Part shown: positions 42,742-53,125 of the stretch, in pieces
Layout: every line of letters starts with the position of its first letter
Position numbering within the stretch: the first letter of the stretch is position 1
Assembly (NCBI RefSeq): GCF_014898815.1
Contig: NW_026515539.1
Span: forward strand, 1,240,001 to 1,304,000
Source of the DNA: Panonychus citri
Lineage: Eukaryota; Arthropoda; Arachnida; Trombidiformes; Tetranychidae
DNA: 64,000 nucleotides
Reading direction: 5' to 3'
The notes under the pieces: generated by a model
Seen by the model: only the letters and a program-made list of their open reading frames with translations
Told to the model about the DNA's origin: nothing
Database searches by the model: none
Translations under genes and position numbers: made by a program

Positions 42742-42767
42742 GTAACCTTCCGTTTCCGGATGGTTAC
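42742..42767 (-). repeat. Element C 3'-UTR hairpin with GAAA tetraloop
   Basis: As minus-strand RNA: GUAACC, A, UCCG, loop GAAA, CGGA, A, GGUUAC. This gives ten base pairs with one A-A mismatch, capped by a GNRA tetraloop. Its CCGGAAACGGAA centre recurs at the element's 5' end (47798-47809). Confidence 0.75.
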
Positions 42768-42814
42768 TAAGGGTAACACTTAAGCACCCTTCCAGGAAAG
42801 GCTTTAGCCGCCTT

Positions 42815-45800
42815 TTACAAAAGAATGGAAATTAGTTTATCAGTTACGGAGGGAAGGAATTTTTTAAGATCAATACGTGGGATTGGAGGCGTTTTACGGA
42901 GTTTGCATTCAATGAGAAGATGTATTATTTTGTGCTCCTTGGTCGGACATTTATCTGCTACGTAGTTGCAGCCTCGAACCAGGAAGAGGAAGCGTTTGAT
43001 CCCAAGATAATGTGGTAATTTTCCAAGAGAGGGGTTGAAGTGGATGATGTATGAGTTTTGCGACCGCATCATGAAGGTGAAGAATCTTTTGAGGGAGCTT
43101 TCAACTCTCTTCTTGTACATATTTCGCGTCGTCCAATGTAGTAGTTCCAATCGTTCATTTGGCCTCCTTTTGTTCCTGCTTATCGGGGGTCCTTCCATCC
43201 AATTCCATTTGTGTTCGTAATGTTTCATGATTCTCTTAACTTCCATCCAACTGTTTGCTTGACAAATATCCGTCGGAATTATAAAGGTGGTAACGATGTC
43301 CGAGCCTAATTGAGAGACAATACTGTAAAGAACATCAATACGAGATAAATATGGATTAGAGTTTCTTTCGCCCATAAATTCAACCAGTTCATCATTCAGA
43401 GTTGCACCAATTCTCCCCCCACAGAGTTTCACAAGTTCGATGACATTTTCGGATGGCTCTGAAACTCTTTTCAATTCCATTACATGGTCAGTGATCATGT
43501 TTTCAACACAAATATCCCCAAGTGAGAAGAGTTGAATAAGTGGATGTCGTAGTTCACCTTCATCCAGGAGATGCATAATCAGAGTTTTGAGATGCGAAAA
43601 CCAAGGGTTAGTGATACCTTTGATGTAAAACTGTGACCATTTACCGAGGCCCTTGGTGCCGGTGATAACTTGTAGATATTCATTGGTAAAGTTGATCATC
43701 TGGATTAGTCTTTTCTCCATGTCAAAAAGATTACCTCCTTGTACTATCAGGTTATCCGCTGAGATGCTACAAATAGATGAGCCAATAAAAGCATTGAGGA
43801 TTTCTCTCTGGGTTTTGATGTCAAGTTTTTGAATCAAAGTAACGTTGGGTTTAAGTGGTTCGCATGACTTATTAAGGTGATTTTCAAGGGCAAAGTGATT
43901 AATCGAAGTTTTGATTTTGAAGCCGAGGAAGGTCATTCCTGTTTCCACTTTAAAAGGTAACACTTTAAGACTCGTTGTGGTGATATTTGATCTCGTTTGA
44001 ATGACTGTTTTTTTCATGTTGAGACTCAGACCCTTTTTCTCGAAGAGATTTATGATCCATTTTAGGATTTCAGCAAGGGCATTTATCTGAGAAAGAGGCA
44101 GTACTAAAACAATATCATCCGCGTAACTTACGAGTTTAATTTTCGAGTTTATTTCAACGAGAGTGTCATCGATACCGAGGATGAAGACAAGGGGGCCACA
44201 ACTCGAGCCAGCGGGTGTACCTTTATCGGGCATGTAGTATGTTTTTCTCTCGTAATTAATTTTACACCATCGATTTTCACAGAACGACTTCAGCATTTTG
44301 AAGGTGTCATCATCAATAAGATTTTCAAGTTTGTCGTAAACCGCTGACATGTTAATGTTATCAAAAGCTTTCGTCAAATCAAGCTTAACCAGGATGTCAT
44401 CGTCGCCAATTATTTTCTCAAGACGGGCCACAGCTTGTATACGACCAGTGCGATTCTGATAAGCGAATTGAGGGGCTTCGATAAGAGTTGGAAGGTAGAT
44501 TTGTAATCTGTCAGCCAATATTTTATCGACCATTTTCATCATATGGTTTTGAAGCTTTATCATTCTTACCGAGACATTATCAGGCTTGACAATCAAAGAG
44601 ACTCCAGAGACTTTCAGGAATTCCGGAATATAATTATTTAAGAACATTTGATTAATTAGACAGATAATTAGGTCGCTGTTTTCATGCATCATTATTTCCC
44701 ACTGTTTGATGTTATAAGAGTCCGCACAACCTGAGCTCGTGATTTTGAGCTTTTTGATGGTTTCGATTTCTCTAAAACTTAGAGGTTTACCTGGACTCGG
44801 CTTTTCGTCAGATCTTTGTTTGAGTTTTGAGAACTTAAACTGCTGCAGAGTTAGTTGAACTTGCTCTCTCAGTTGAGGATTCCCTGTCATGAGCTTTTCA
44901 ATTTGGGGTTTAGTCTGATGATTAAGAATGAAGGAGTTAATCATCTTCCACCTTTTGTTTGAATCTTTGGTGTTCTGAATGATTCTCAGAGGATTAAACT
45001 TCGAAAGTTTGTATTTGATTATTTCCTTACTTCGAGCGTCTCCTCTACCCTCAAGCTTCAAAAGTCTCCTACTCTTGCGATTATTTTTAATCCAGTGGCC
45101 ATTATTATAAGGGAGATTTAAAATTTTCCTCGTGATACAATCAATTTGCATCTTAATTGAACATTTGTTTAGCTTGTTGGCTAATTTGATCTTATAGTGT
45201 CTGATTTTGTGTATTCGCTTAAAATACGTTCTTTTCTTAGGCAAGGAGATCGAGAGTTCAGATTCTATGAGGCGGTGGTCTGAGTTCTTGACGGTCGTTA
45301 TCGTGGTTTCCGATTTCCACTCTTTACTTATCAGAACGACGTCAATGTAACTAACGGAGGGCTTCTGATTACCATATGTAGTTCTCGTAAAATTTTTGAC
45401 CATTGGAGGAATCGCTGAGCTTAGTCCCGTTAATTTCGGTTTTATACGCAGATCAAACCAAGCCGATCGGGTGTTATTAACCATTTGTTTCGGTGACCAG
45501 AGGAGTGAGTGGATATTTAGATCTCCCATCACAAGAAGAGGGCCATTTATTTTCTCCAGTCGATCAGCAAGAATGAGAGCGTTAGTTTTAAGCGTTCGAG
45601 TTGGGTGAAAGTAAACATTAAAGAGATTGACCCGAGTATTACCCAATTCTATTATGCAGTGGATTATACTCTGCATCGACACGTCGACCCTGATGATGTT
45701 AATTTTTTCGGGCAATCGCATAACAGTGTGACCATTTACTATAAATTTCGTACCGCGAATTGATCTTAAGGTGTTGAGATTGGTTTCCTGTAGCATTAAT

Positions 45801-46033
45801 ATATAACCAGGTTCGGACATCATCATCTCAAGTGTGGCTTCTTTATTTTTAGCGCAATTGAGTTGTAAGAAATGGAGGCTGAATTCTTTTATTTGACACG
45901 AATAATTGTGTTCATTTAGTTGCTGTAATATTGGGAGGATACAAATGATAGGGATAAGTGTTTGTAACGAGAGAGAAGAATTGAACATGAAGTGGGAGGA
46001 ATCGAAAGAAAATTGTATTGGAAATGAAATCAA
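42815..46033 (-). CDS. Element C ORF2: APE endonuclease and reverse transcriptase
   Basis: 1072 residues. The endonuclease shows FLQLNCAKN, LMLQETNL, LLVMGDLNIHSLLWSP, YIDVVLI and NSDHRLIE. The reverse transcriptase shows VKLDLTKAFDNINM, KGTPAGSSCGPLVFIL and LVSYADDIVLVLP (YADD). The C-terminal part has an RNase H-like arrangement without the usual acidic residues, and a final C/H-rich cluster (GCNYVADKCPTKEHKIIHLLIEC). The frame is complete. The first 50 residues are hydrophobic and unconserved, so the true start may be a later Met. It is distantly related to A and B ORF2, with the same domain order. Confidence 0.93.
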   Translation of the reverse strand: MISFPIQFSFDSSHFMFNSSLSLQTLIPIICILPILQQLNEHNYSCQIKEFSLHFLQLNCAKNKEATLEMMMSEPGYILMLQETNLNTLRSIRGTKFIVNGHTVMRLPEKINIIRVDVSMQSIIHCIIELGNTRVNLFNVYFHPTRTLKTNALILADRLEKINGPLLVMGDLNIHSLLWSPKQMVNNTRSAWFDLRIKPKLTGLSSAIPPMVKNFTRTTYGNQKPSVSYIDVVLISKEWKSETTITTVKNSDHRLIESELSISLPKKRTYFKRIHKIRHYKIKLANKLNKCSIKMQIDCITRKILNLPYNNGHWIKNNRKSRRLLKLEGRGDARSKEIIKYKLSKFNPLRIIQNTKDSNKRWKMINSFILNHQTKPQIEKLMTGNPQLREQVQLTLQQFKFSKLKQRSDEKPSPGKPLSFREIETIKKLKITSSGCADSYNIKQWEIMMHENSDLIICLINQMFLNNYIPEFLKVSGVSLIVKPDNVSVRMIKLQNHMMKMVDKILADRLQIYLPTLIEAPQFAYQNRTGRIQAVARLEKIIGDDDILVKLDLTKAFDNINMSAVYDKLENLIDDDTFKMLKSFCENRWCKINYERKTYYMPDKGTPAGSSCGPLVFILGIDDTLVEINSKIKLVSYADDIVLVLPLSQINALAEILKWIINLFEKKGLSLNMKKTVIQTRSNITTTSLKVLPFKVETGMTFLGFKIKTSINHFALENHLNKSCEPLKPNVTLIQKLDIKTQREILNAFIGSSICSISADNLIVQGGNLFDMEKRLIQMINFTNEYLQVITGTKGLGKWSQFYIKGITNPWFSHLKTLIMHLLDEGELRHPLIQLFSLGDICVENMITDHVMELKRVSEPSENVIELVKLCGGRIGATLNDELVEFMGERNSNPYLSRIDVLYSIVSQLGSDIVTTFIIPTDICQANSWMEVKRIMKHYEHKWNWMEGPPISRNKRRPNERLELLHWTTRNMYKKRVESSLKRFFTFMMRSQNSYIIHFNPSLGKLPHYLGIKRFLFLVRGCNYVADKCPTKEHKIIHLLIECKLRKTPPIPRIDLKKFLPSVTDKLISILL

Positions 46034-46083
46034 ATCGAAGAAAAGATGATGAGGTTGATTGCGAGTCTGTATTTCTCAGGTAT

Positions 46084-47460
46084 TCATTCGAGTTTACCGG
46101 CCATGACCCACTCATAGGTGTAGTTAATGTACTGGAGTTCGAAGGACATTTTAGTTTGGAAGACTTCACAAGAGGGGTCGTTGAATTGATGACCTAATCG
46201 CAAGCACGACTTACATTTGTAGAGTTTTTTGTTACCTTTAATCTTACATTTGCCTAAATGACCTAAGCTACAATATCGACAGTAGATCTGTTGATTACAA
46301 TTGTTGTGACCATATGAGAGGCAAGTGTGGCATGTTTTAAGTGCAAAGCTGTCGGATACTTGGAAACTCTTGTATCCAATCATAAGTTTACCCTTACGAC
46401 GGTAAATCAGCTCTCTAATTATCGGTGAGACTTCGAGTATTAGGGTCATTCCATTTTTTCGGGTAACCCTGTGAACAATTTTCATGACAGTCTCTTCATT
46501 AAGTGTAAACCTATTCTTTTTAACAATTCTGTCGATGATTTCATCATCTTTAAGGTGAATCAGACTGTCTACATTGACGACTCTGATACAAGGGTTTCGT
46601 AGGGTGGGAATTGTTACTGTCCAACCTTCTTGGTTTTTCTCAGAGTAGCGACAGAAAAGGTCTCTATTATAAGTATTTTTAAAGGTGACCTTTACGAATT
46701 TGTTCGTGGTCACGATCTCATCAATCTCCCCAAAATCTGAGTCTTCAACCTCGAGTACACCCTTAACGTGTTCAAGCATGAGATCAATCTCATCAATGTT
46801 CTCAATTTTTTCAATTAGAACTATTGGCTTCGGAGCTAGGTGATCAACCTTGTACCAACCCTCAGGAACCTCATCTTCTTCTTTGTATCGTTTAGAGATT
46901 ACCTTTGATCTTTTTGTTTTACTTAGATGAAAGTCTTCAACTGTAACTCCAACTGCGTTTACATCGAGGTTTAATTCTTCCAGTTCGGACTGTTGTGCAT
47001 CAGTTTCATTATCGACTTCCGTGTCAATATCAGTGTCCGTAACTCCGTCGTTTGTGGCCTCATCCATATTATCACTTCCTGTACTAGCCAAATCGACTTG
47101 ATCAACTTTCTTCTTTTTGGCTGGGGCATTGAGGATCGAAACGCTTGACCTTTTTTTCCCGATGAACTGTGATAAGGTTTGTTGATTTGCAGGTACTTGA
47201 TTCTTCTGTTTTTGAGGTGTTTTCCTCGGAGTCTTTTTGAGGTTTACTTTGTCACCAAAGAATTTAATAATCTGATTAGCGTTAACAATATCTTCCGGAG
47301 ACCAAGATGATACTTCGTTTTCATTTTGTAGTTGACAATTAATCTTAACGACAGCTTCACAAAGACTTTTCTCAGTCATCTTGTTAACCAGATTTTCATA
47401 CGTTATATTTGAGGTGATGGCCGTGCCAATCTCCCTGATCAATTTGGAAATATCCGACAT
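46084..47460 (-). CDS. Element C ORF1: gag-like protein with CCHC knuckles
   Basis: 458 residues from the ATG at 47460. After a helical N-terminus there is a lysine-rich stretch (KTPRKTPQKQKN, and APAKKKKVDQ, a likely nuclear localisation signal), an acidic Asp/Glu region, a central RNA-binding-like domain (RVVNVDSL...RVTRKNGMTLILEVSP) and three zinc knuckles (CHTCLSYGHNNC, CRYCSLGHLGKC, CKSCLRLGHQFNDPSC). The order of motifs matches the orphan ORF1 at 25313-26464. Role: RNA-binding nucleocapsid-like protein of the retrotransposition particle. Confidence 0.85.
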   Translation of the reverse strand: MSDISKLIREIGTAITSNITYENLVNKMTEKSLCEAVVKINCQLQNENEVSSWSPEDIVNANQIIKFFGDKVNLKKTPRKTPQKQKNQVPANQQTLSQFIGKKRSSVSILNAPAKKKKVDQVDLASTGSDNMDEATNDGVTDTDIDTEVDNETDAQQSELEELNLDVNAVGVTVEDFHLSKTKRSKVISKRYKEEDEVPEGWYKVDHLAPKPIVLIEKIENIDEIDLMLEHVKGVLEVEDSDFGEIDEIVTTNKFVKVTFKNTYNRDLFCRYSEKNQEGWTVTIPTLRNPCIRVVNVDSLIHLKDDEIIDRIVKKNRFTLNEETVMKIVHRVTRKNGMTLILEVSPIIRELIYRRKGKLMIGYKSFQVSDSFALKTCHTCLSYGHNNCNQQIYCRYCSLGHLGKCKIKGNKKLYKCKSCLRLGHQFNDPSCEVFQTKMSFELQYINYTYEWVMAGKLE

Positions 47461-47797
47461 CGTAACCTTTATTAGAGTGACACAAAGAGAAAGGTGATTC
47501 AGTGAATTAGTTTAATTCAGGTTAATATTCTGAGTATTTGTATTCTAAATGTTTGATTTCTGAGTGTTTGGATTCTGAATGTTTGTTGACACGCTTTGTT
47601 TAGGGTGTGGTGATTAAGGCAAAATTTTAAACGTAAAAAAGAGGTGGTTTTTGACAAGTTTGTGACTTACCCAAGGTATCAATCGATGCACTGAAGCTTA
47701 AATAATCTGAATTAAACAGAATCAAAACGTAATTAAATTAATTTATTCACTTAATTAATTAAAAAAGGATGAGGATAAAATCGAGATGAGAAGATTT

Positions 47798-47809
47798 TCC
47801 GTTTCCGGG
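47798..47809 (-). repeat. 5'-terminal copy of the element C CCGGAAACGGAA motif
   Basis: Minus-strand CCGGAAACGGAA lies within the first 20 bases of the inferred element 5' end and repeats the centre of the 3'-UTR hairpin (42742-42767). Here the stem is shorter (CCG-GAAA-CGG). Confidence 0.6.
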
Positions 47810-47966
47810 ACGTAACCAGTTTTTGTTTCTCTTTCCTTTTCTATGTATAGAAACCATTGGATCTTCACCTGTTTACTTTTGTTGTTGTTGTTTGTTAATT
47901 TCTTTTAGCTAATTAATTTACTTACTGTTTAATATTCTGTTAATTTTGTTCACTTTAATCCAGTTT

Positions 47967-49663
47967 ATGATGTTCACAAGTAGATTAGTGATTAATCAGT
48001 ATCGTTATGGTTTCGCTAAATTGTTTCGTGGTCTTTGTAGTCCATCGGGATCTTCATCAACACAAACAACTGTTGGTTCAATTGATTTAAAACTTGACGA
48101 TTTAGAGGAGAAACCAGCGTTTCCGGGATCCCGATCGAAATGGACTAGTACCTTGTCGTTTATCCGAAGTGAAAATTACGAAGGTATTCCTGTTTATCGG
48201 GTGATGGACCGAGAGGGTAAAATAATTGAGACTGATGGAGATCCAAATTTAGGCCAAGAAATGATAACAAAACTTTACAAAGGTATAGATTTAACTCTTA
48301 ACGCCAACGGGTCACTTTAATGTTGATCTCTTTTCGGCTTTAATCATGATCATTGTTGTTGTTAATTGTTCCAGGAATGACTCTGTTAAATACTATGGAT
48401 CGTGTTTTGTATGAGTCTCAACGTCAAGGTCGCATTTCCTTTTACATGACAAGCTACGGGGAAGAGGGAACTCACTTTGGATCCAGTGCCGCTCTTCGGG
48501 ACGATGATCTTATTTTTGGACAATACAGAGAAGCAGGTAATTAGTCCTGGATGATTCTATTGTCTAACATTCTAATTTAATTGATTGATTTGTTTTTCAA
48601 AGGTGTTCTTATGTGGAGAGGATTCAAACTTGACCAGTTCATGTCCCAATGTTATGGTAACATTGAGGATCTTGGTAAGGGAAGACAAATGCCCGTTCAT
48701 TATGGATCACGGGATTTGAAATTCGTTACAATTTCATCGACCCTTGCCACTCAAATGCCACAAGCCGTGGGTGCTGCTTATTTCCTCAAAAGACAAGGAA
48801 CCGGGCGAATTGTCATCTGCTATTTTGGTGAAGGTGCTTCATCAGAAGGCGACGCTCACGCTGCTCTTAATTTTGCCGCGACCTTAGATTGTCCCATCAT
48901 ATTTTTCTGGTAAATTTCTGGCTCATCCAATTTCATGTTATCTCTTTACATGTTAATCTAATTTCCCATTCTAAGTGTCTCGCAATTGAAACTTTTCTTC
49001 CCTCAATCTAATCTTGATCATCTGATTTCTGATCTTTGATTACAACCAATCTGATTTTTACTACTTTCCTCTTATCCTTTTTTTTTATTTTATTTCAACA
49101 ACAGTCGTAACAATGGTTATGCCATTTCAACGCCAACAGTTGAACAATATCGTGGTGACGGAATCGCTGGTCGAGGTCCTGGTTACGGTATGGCAACTTT
49201 AAGAGTTGATGGTAATGATACACTGGCCGTTTATAAAGCTACTGCTGCCGCTCGACGAATTGCTCTTGAAGAGTCCAAACCTGTGCTAATTGAAGCGATG
49301 ACCTATCGAATTGGTCATCATTCAACCTCCGATGATTCAACGGCTTATCGAAGTGTTGATGAGGTTCGATTCTGGCATCAAAAGGATCATCCAATTTCTC
49401 GCCTACGAAAGTATATGGAACAACGAAATTGGTGGAACGATGAATCAGAGAAAAATTGGAAAGAGGAATCAAAGAGACAAGTGATGCAGGCCTTTGTTAC
49501 CGCCGAGAAAAAGGCCAAGCCCCATGTCAAGGAAATGTTTAACGACGTTTACGATGAAATTCCCGACCATTTAACCGAACAATATGAATCATTGATGGAA
49601 CACCTTAAACATTATGGTGAACATTATCCTCTGAAAAAATTCCAAGGGATGGAAGATTCTTGA
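47967..49663 (+). CDS. BCKDHA: Branched-chain 2-oxoacid dehydrogenase E1 alpha subunit
   Basis: Four exons (47967-48282, 48375-48536, 48603-48909, 49105-49663) join in frame to 447 residues; human BCKDHA is 445. With the beta subunit it forms the thiamine-diphosphate E1 of the mitochondrial complex that decarboxylates the keto acids of Leu, Ile and Val. The N-terminus (MMFTSRLVINQYRYGFAKLF) is a basic, amphipathic mitochondrial presequence. Conserved parts include LLNTMDRVLYESQRQGRISF, YGEEGTHFGSSAAL, GQYREAGVLMWRGF, CYFGEGASSEGDAHAALNFAA (cofactor site), CRNNGYAIST, and the regulatory phosphorylation loop YRIGHHSTSDDSTAYRSVDE with its target serine. The cofactor and loop residues are intact. 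Confidence 0.97.
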
Positions 49664-50328
49664 TTTCGTATTAACATCAATTCATACAAGTCATTTAATC
49701 GCTGAGAAATTTATTTAAGAGTAAAATTTATTGATTTGATTTCGCTGAAACTGTAAATTTGAAAATTCAGCCAAATCAGAGGTGCCAAAAGGATCAACAA
49801 TAATTTCATACGGATTGATTAAAATTTTCTTATTCCATAATTGATACAAACACCATTCAATCATTTCAATTCACAATTAGAATCAATTTAAATCTTGTTA
49901 ATTGTCACCAAGGTGATTTCTTAACAAGAGTCACTTTAATTTGTTTGGATTCCAATTTCGAATAAGTGATGTGCGATTATTAGAATCAAACATAATCGAT
50001 TTTGACAGAAGAAAAAGACACAGAGAAAAGAAAGAGAAAAAGGAAAAGGGGAAGTTACGATTAAGCGAAAGAGAAAAGAAAGAGAACCGAAATCGATTTT
50101 TTGTTTGCAATGATCGGAATCGAACTTTTTTTTAAAATAATCGACAGTTTTGTTGATCCAATGAATCGGTAATTTGGCTCACCGGTTGAGCGGTTTAACT
50201 GACAATTTACTTATTCTTATTAATTGTAACTATTAATTGTTTTTTGATAATTAGTTTTTAGTAGATTTTAGTGTTAAACCTTCTGGGTACCGTTTAGAGT
50301 GAGTGTTGTTAATTAAACAGTCAAAAGG
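49664..50328. other. BCKDHA-STT3A intergenic region
   Basis: 665 bp, AT-rich, with a purine-rich tract near 50010-50090. It contains the BCKDHA 3' UTR and STT3A promoter/5' UTR. No gene recognised. Confidence 0.4.
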
Positions 50329-53125
50329 ATGACAACAACGGTGGTTTATTATCAGACTTCCAGTTGGCTTCAGAGACACTTTTCTCTGGCCAGACAAGAC
50401 AATCTATTAAAGTTAATTGTTTTGTTAATGGCTTCAATTCTATGTAAGTATAACTGTCATGTAACTTGATTTTTAATTGTCCATCTTTAGTCTGGTGTAG
50501 CTTGAATTCCAATTTGGTATCTTTCATCTGACTGAGTGGCATCATGTCTACTTTTAATCTTCTCTGGTTTATGTCAAATCTCAATGTTATCATTTTCTAC
50601 TTTAATTTCTCTATATTTAACTTTTCTTTTTTCTATAGAATCGTCTTTGTCTTTTTTAGTTCCTGTCATTTATTTCTCTTTTCTCTTTATTCTTCTTTGC
50701 AACATTGTGGTTATTATCCCGAGTAAAATGAACCTGAATCTGCTCCTTTTATTTATAACACGATCGCTAATGATGTTTATCTTTCTTTTTTTCTTCCTCT
50801 TCATCTTAAGCTTTTTCTATTAGATTGTTCTCTGTACTTCGTTATGAAAGTGTCATCCATGAGTTTGATCCATACTTTAATTACCGTACTACACAGTATT
50901 TGACCGAAAAAGGATTTTACAGTTTCCTCAATTGGTTTGATGATCGAGCTTGGTATCCACTAGGACGTATCATTGGAGGGACCATTTATCCCGGTCTTAT
51001 GGTCACATCAACGGCTATCTACCATTTTCTACACTTTTTGAACATTGATCTTGACATAAGAAATGTCTGCGTATTTCTCGCCCCCTTATTTTCTAGTTTC
51101 ACCACAATAGTTACCTACTTTTTAACTAAAGAGCTTTACACACCCTCTGCTGGTCTAGTGGCAGCCGCCTTGATCTCAATTGTCCCCGGTTACATATCAC
51201 GTTCAGTTGCCGGTTCTTACGATAATGAAGGAATCGCCATTTTCTGTATGCTATTGACATACTATTTCTGGATAAAATCAGTGAAAACTGGTAAAATTAT
51301 TTGGTCATCACTATGCTCTATTGCCTATTTTTATATGGTTTCCTCTTGGGGTGGTTACGTTTTCCTCATAAATCTAATCCCACTTCATGTTTTAGTATTA
51401 ATGATCACCGGTCGCTTTAGTCACCGAATCTATGTTGCTTATTCTGTTGTAAGTACCAATCAGTTAACAGGCTAATGTAAACCAAATCATGAAGAAATTT
51501 TGCAATAATTTATTCTATTTCATCTTTGCCAGGTTTACAGTTTGGGAACTTTATTATCAATGCAAATACCATTTGTTGGCTTCCAACCTGTTCAATCCAG
51601 TGAACATATGGCTGCATTAGGAGTTTTCGGCTTATGTCAACTTATCGCATTCAACGATTATCTTAAAGGGAAACTGTCCAAGCAAAGTTACGATTTTCTG
51701 TTTCGATCTTTGGTTCTTGGATTAGCTGCCGTTGGCTTTGCGGTTGGACTTTTCCTTACAATCATTGGAAGTAAGTTTTTCAATCTGTTAACAATATTGA
51801 ACCAACTGATTATCAATATCTATTCTTTGTTAATTTTCTCTAGAAATCTCACCATGGACTGGACGTTTCTACTCTCTTCTTGATCCATCATACGCCAAAA
51901 ATTATATTCCCATTATTGCTTCGGTCTCTGAACATCAACCTACTTCGTGGTCATCTTTCTACTTTGATCTACAATTGCTCCTTTTTCTCTTTCCCGTTGG
52001 TCTTTATACTTGTTTTAAGCAAATTACCGATGCTAATATTTTCATCATTCTTTATGGCCTAACAAGTATTTATTTTGCAGTAAGTAAAAAGTTTTGTATT
52101 TCAATTATACCAAGTTTAACTAACTTTGTTCTGATCTTTACACAGGGAGTTATGGTTCGATTGATGCTTGTTCTAGCACCAGTTATGTGCATCCTTTCAG
52201 GAATTGGAATCTCATCAATGCTCACTCGATATTGTAAACAACTTGAAGCCGCTCAATCTAATACTCCATCAGTTGGGGGAACCACTGGAGTCACATCTTC
52301 CTCTTATGGTGCTAAACATCATTCATCAACACAACAAAAAAAGAAACAACAACGATTCGAGAATAATTTCGCAATGAAAAGTGAAATCGCTACTTTATTC
52401 ATCGGTTTATCTTCTGTCTTACTTTGTATGTACAGTTATCATTGTATTTGGGTAACCAGCGAGGCCTATTCAGCACCTTCAATTGTCCTTTCTGCTCGAA
52501 GTCATGATGGATCACGAATTGTTTTCGATGATTTCCGTGAAGCCTACTATTGGCTTCGTCAAAATACTCCCGAAGACGCTAAAATTATGTCTTGGTGGGA
52601 TTATGGTTATCAAATCTCTGCAATGGCAAATCGAACAATAATCGTGGACAATAATACTTGGAATAACACTCACATATCTCGAGTTGGTCAAGCAATGGCT
52701 TCAGATGAAGATAAAGCTTACGAAATAATGAGAGAATTAGATGTCAATTATGTTTTGGTGATTTTTGGCGGATTAACGGGCTACTCATCTGATGACATCA
52801 ATAAATTCCTTTGGATGGTTCGTATTGGTGGAAGCACCGAAAAAGGCAAACATATCAAAGAATCAGACTATTATACTCCTCCGGAGAATTCAAGATTGAT
52901 AAAGATGGCTCACCTACTCTACTTAATTGTTTAATGTATAAAATGAGTTATTATCGTTTCGGATCTGTTTACACCGAAGGAGGTAAACCAGCTGGTTGGG
53001 ATCGAGTTCGAGCCGCTGAGATCGGAAAGAAAGATTTTGGCCTTAAAGTTTTGGAAGAAGCTTATACCACTGAACATTGGCTTGTACGAATTTACAAAGT
53101 TAAAGATTTACCCAACAGAGGATAA
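50329..53125 (+). CDS. STT3A: Oligosaccharyltransferase catalytic subunit STT3A (apparent frameshift)
   Basis: Five exons (50329-50443, 50811-51448, 51533-51770, 51844-52079, 52146-53125) encode the catalytic subunit that transfers glycan from dolichol to Asn in the ER. The match is to STT3A rather than STT3B: KLIVLLMASIL, HEFDPYFNYRTTQYL, NWFDDRAWYPLGRIIGGT, SVAGSYDNEGIAIFCMLLTYY, and the acceptor-binding MSWWDYGYQ. Exon 2 starts at CTTTTTCTATTAG (50811), giving SFSIRLFSVLR. At about 52883 the frame breaks: after YYTPP the conserved sequence GEFKIDKDGSPTLLN continues only in the -1 frame, as if one G of a GGG were missing. Read literally, the protein ends 27 residues later at 52934 (about 672 aa); with the base restored it would be about 735 residues, close to the family length (human 705). 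Confidence 0.92.

Larger units (their letters stand above)
42707..47813 (-). mobile_element. Non-LTR retrotransposon, element C
   Basis: A minus-strand element of about 5.1 kb with a 5' UTR, ORF1 (47460-46084), a 50-bp gap, ORF2 (46033-42815) and a short 3' UTR with a GAAA-loop hairpin. It is distinct from A and B: longer ORF1 with three zinc knuckles, no ORF overlap, and no strong A bias. Both ORFs are open. The limits are tentative and rest on AACCAGT at 42700-42706 and 47814-47820 as a possible 7-bp target duplication. The element occupies the space between the TSSK-like kinase and BCKDHA; its 5' end is about 150 bp from the BCKDHA ATG, divergently. Confidence 0.85.

Noticed and set aside
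42700..47820. AACCAGT as a firm target-site duplication of element C
   Set aside because: Seven bases only, and GTAACC-like words are part of the element's own terminal motif; kept only as a tentative limit.
50321..50593. Minus-strand 90-residue ORF overlapping the STT3A start
   Set aside because: The plus strand here encodes a conserved STT3A first exon (QDNLLKLIVLLMASIL); the antisense frame has no recognisable similarity.
50457..50822. A micro-exon between STT3A exons 1 and 2, with exon 2 starting at 50823
   Set aside because: Using the acceptor TCTTAAG at 50810 directly restores SFSIRLFSVLR in frame, so no micro-exon is required.
52875..52900. Programmed -1 ribosomal frameshift in STT3A
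   Set aside because: No slippery heptamer (X XXY YYZ) is present at the break and no such event is known for STT3; a missing base is simpler.
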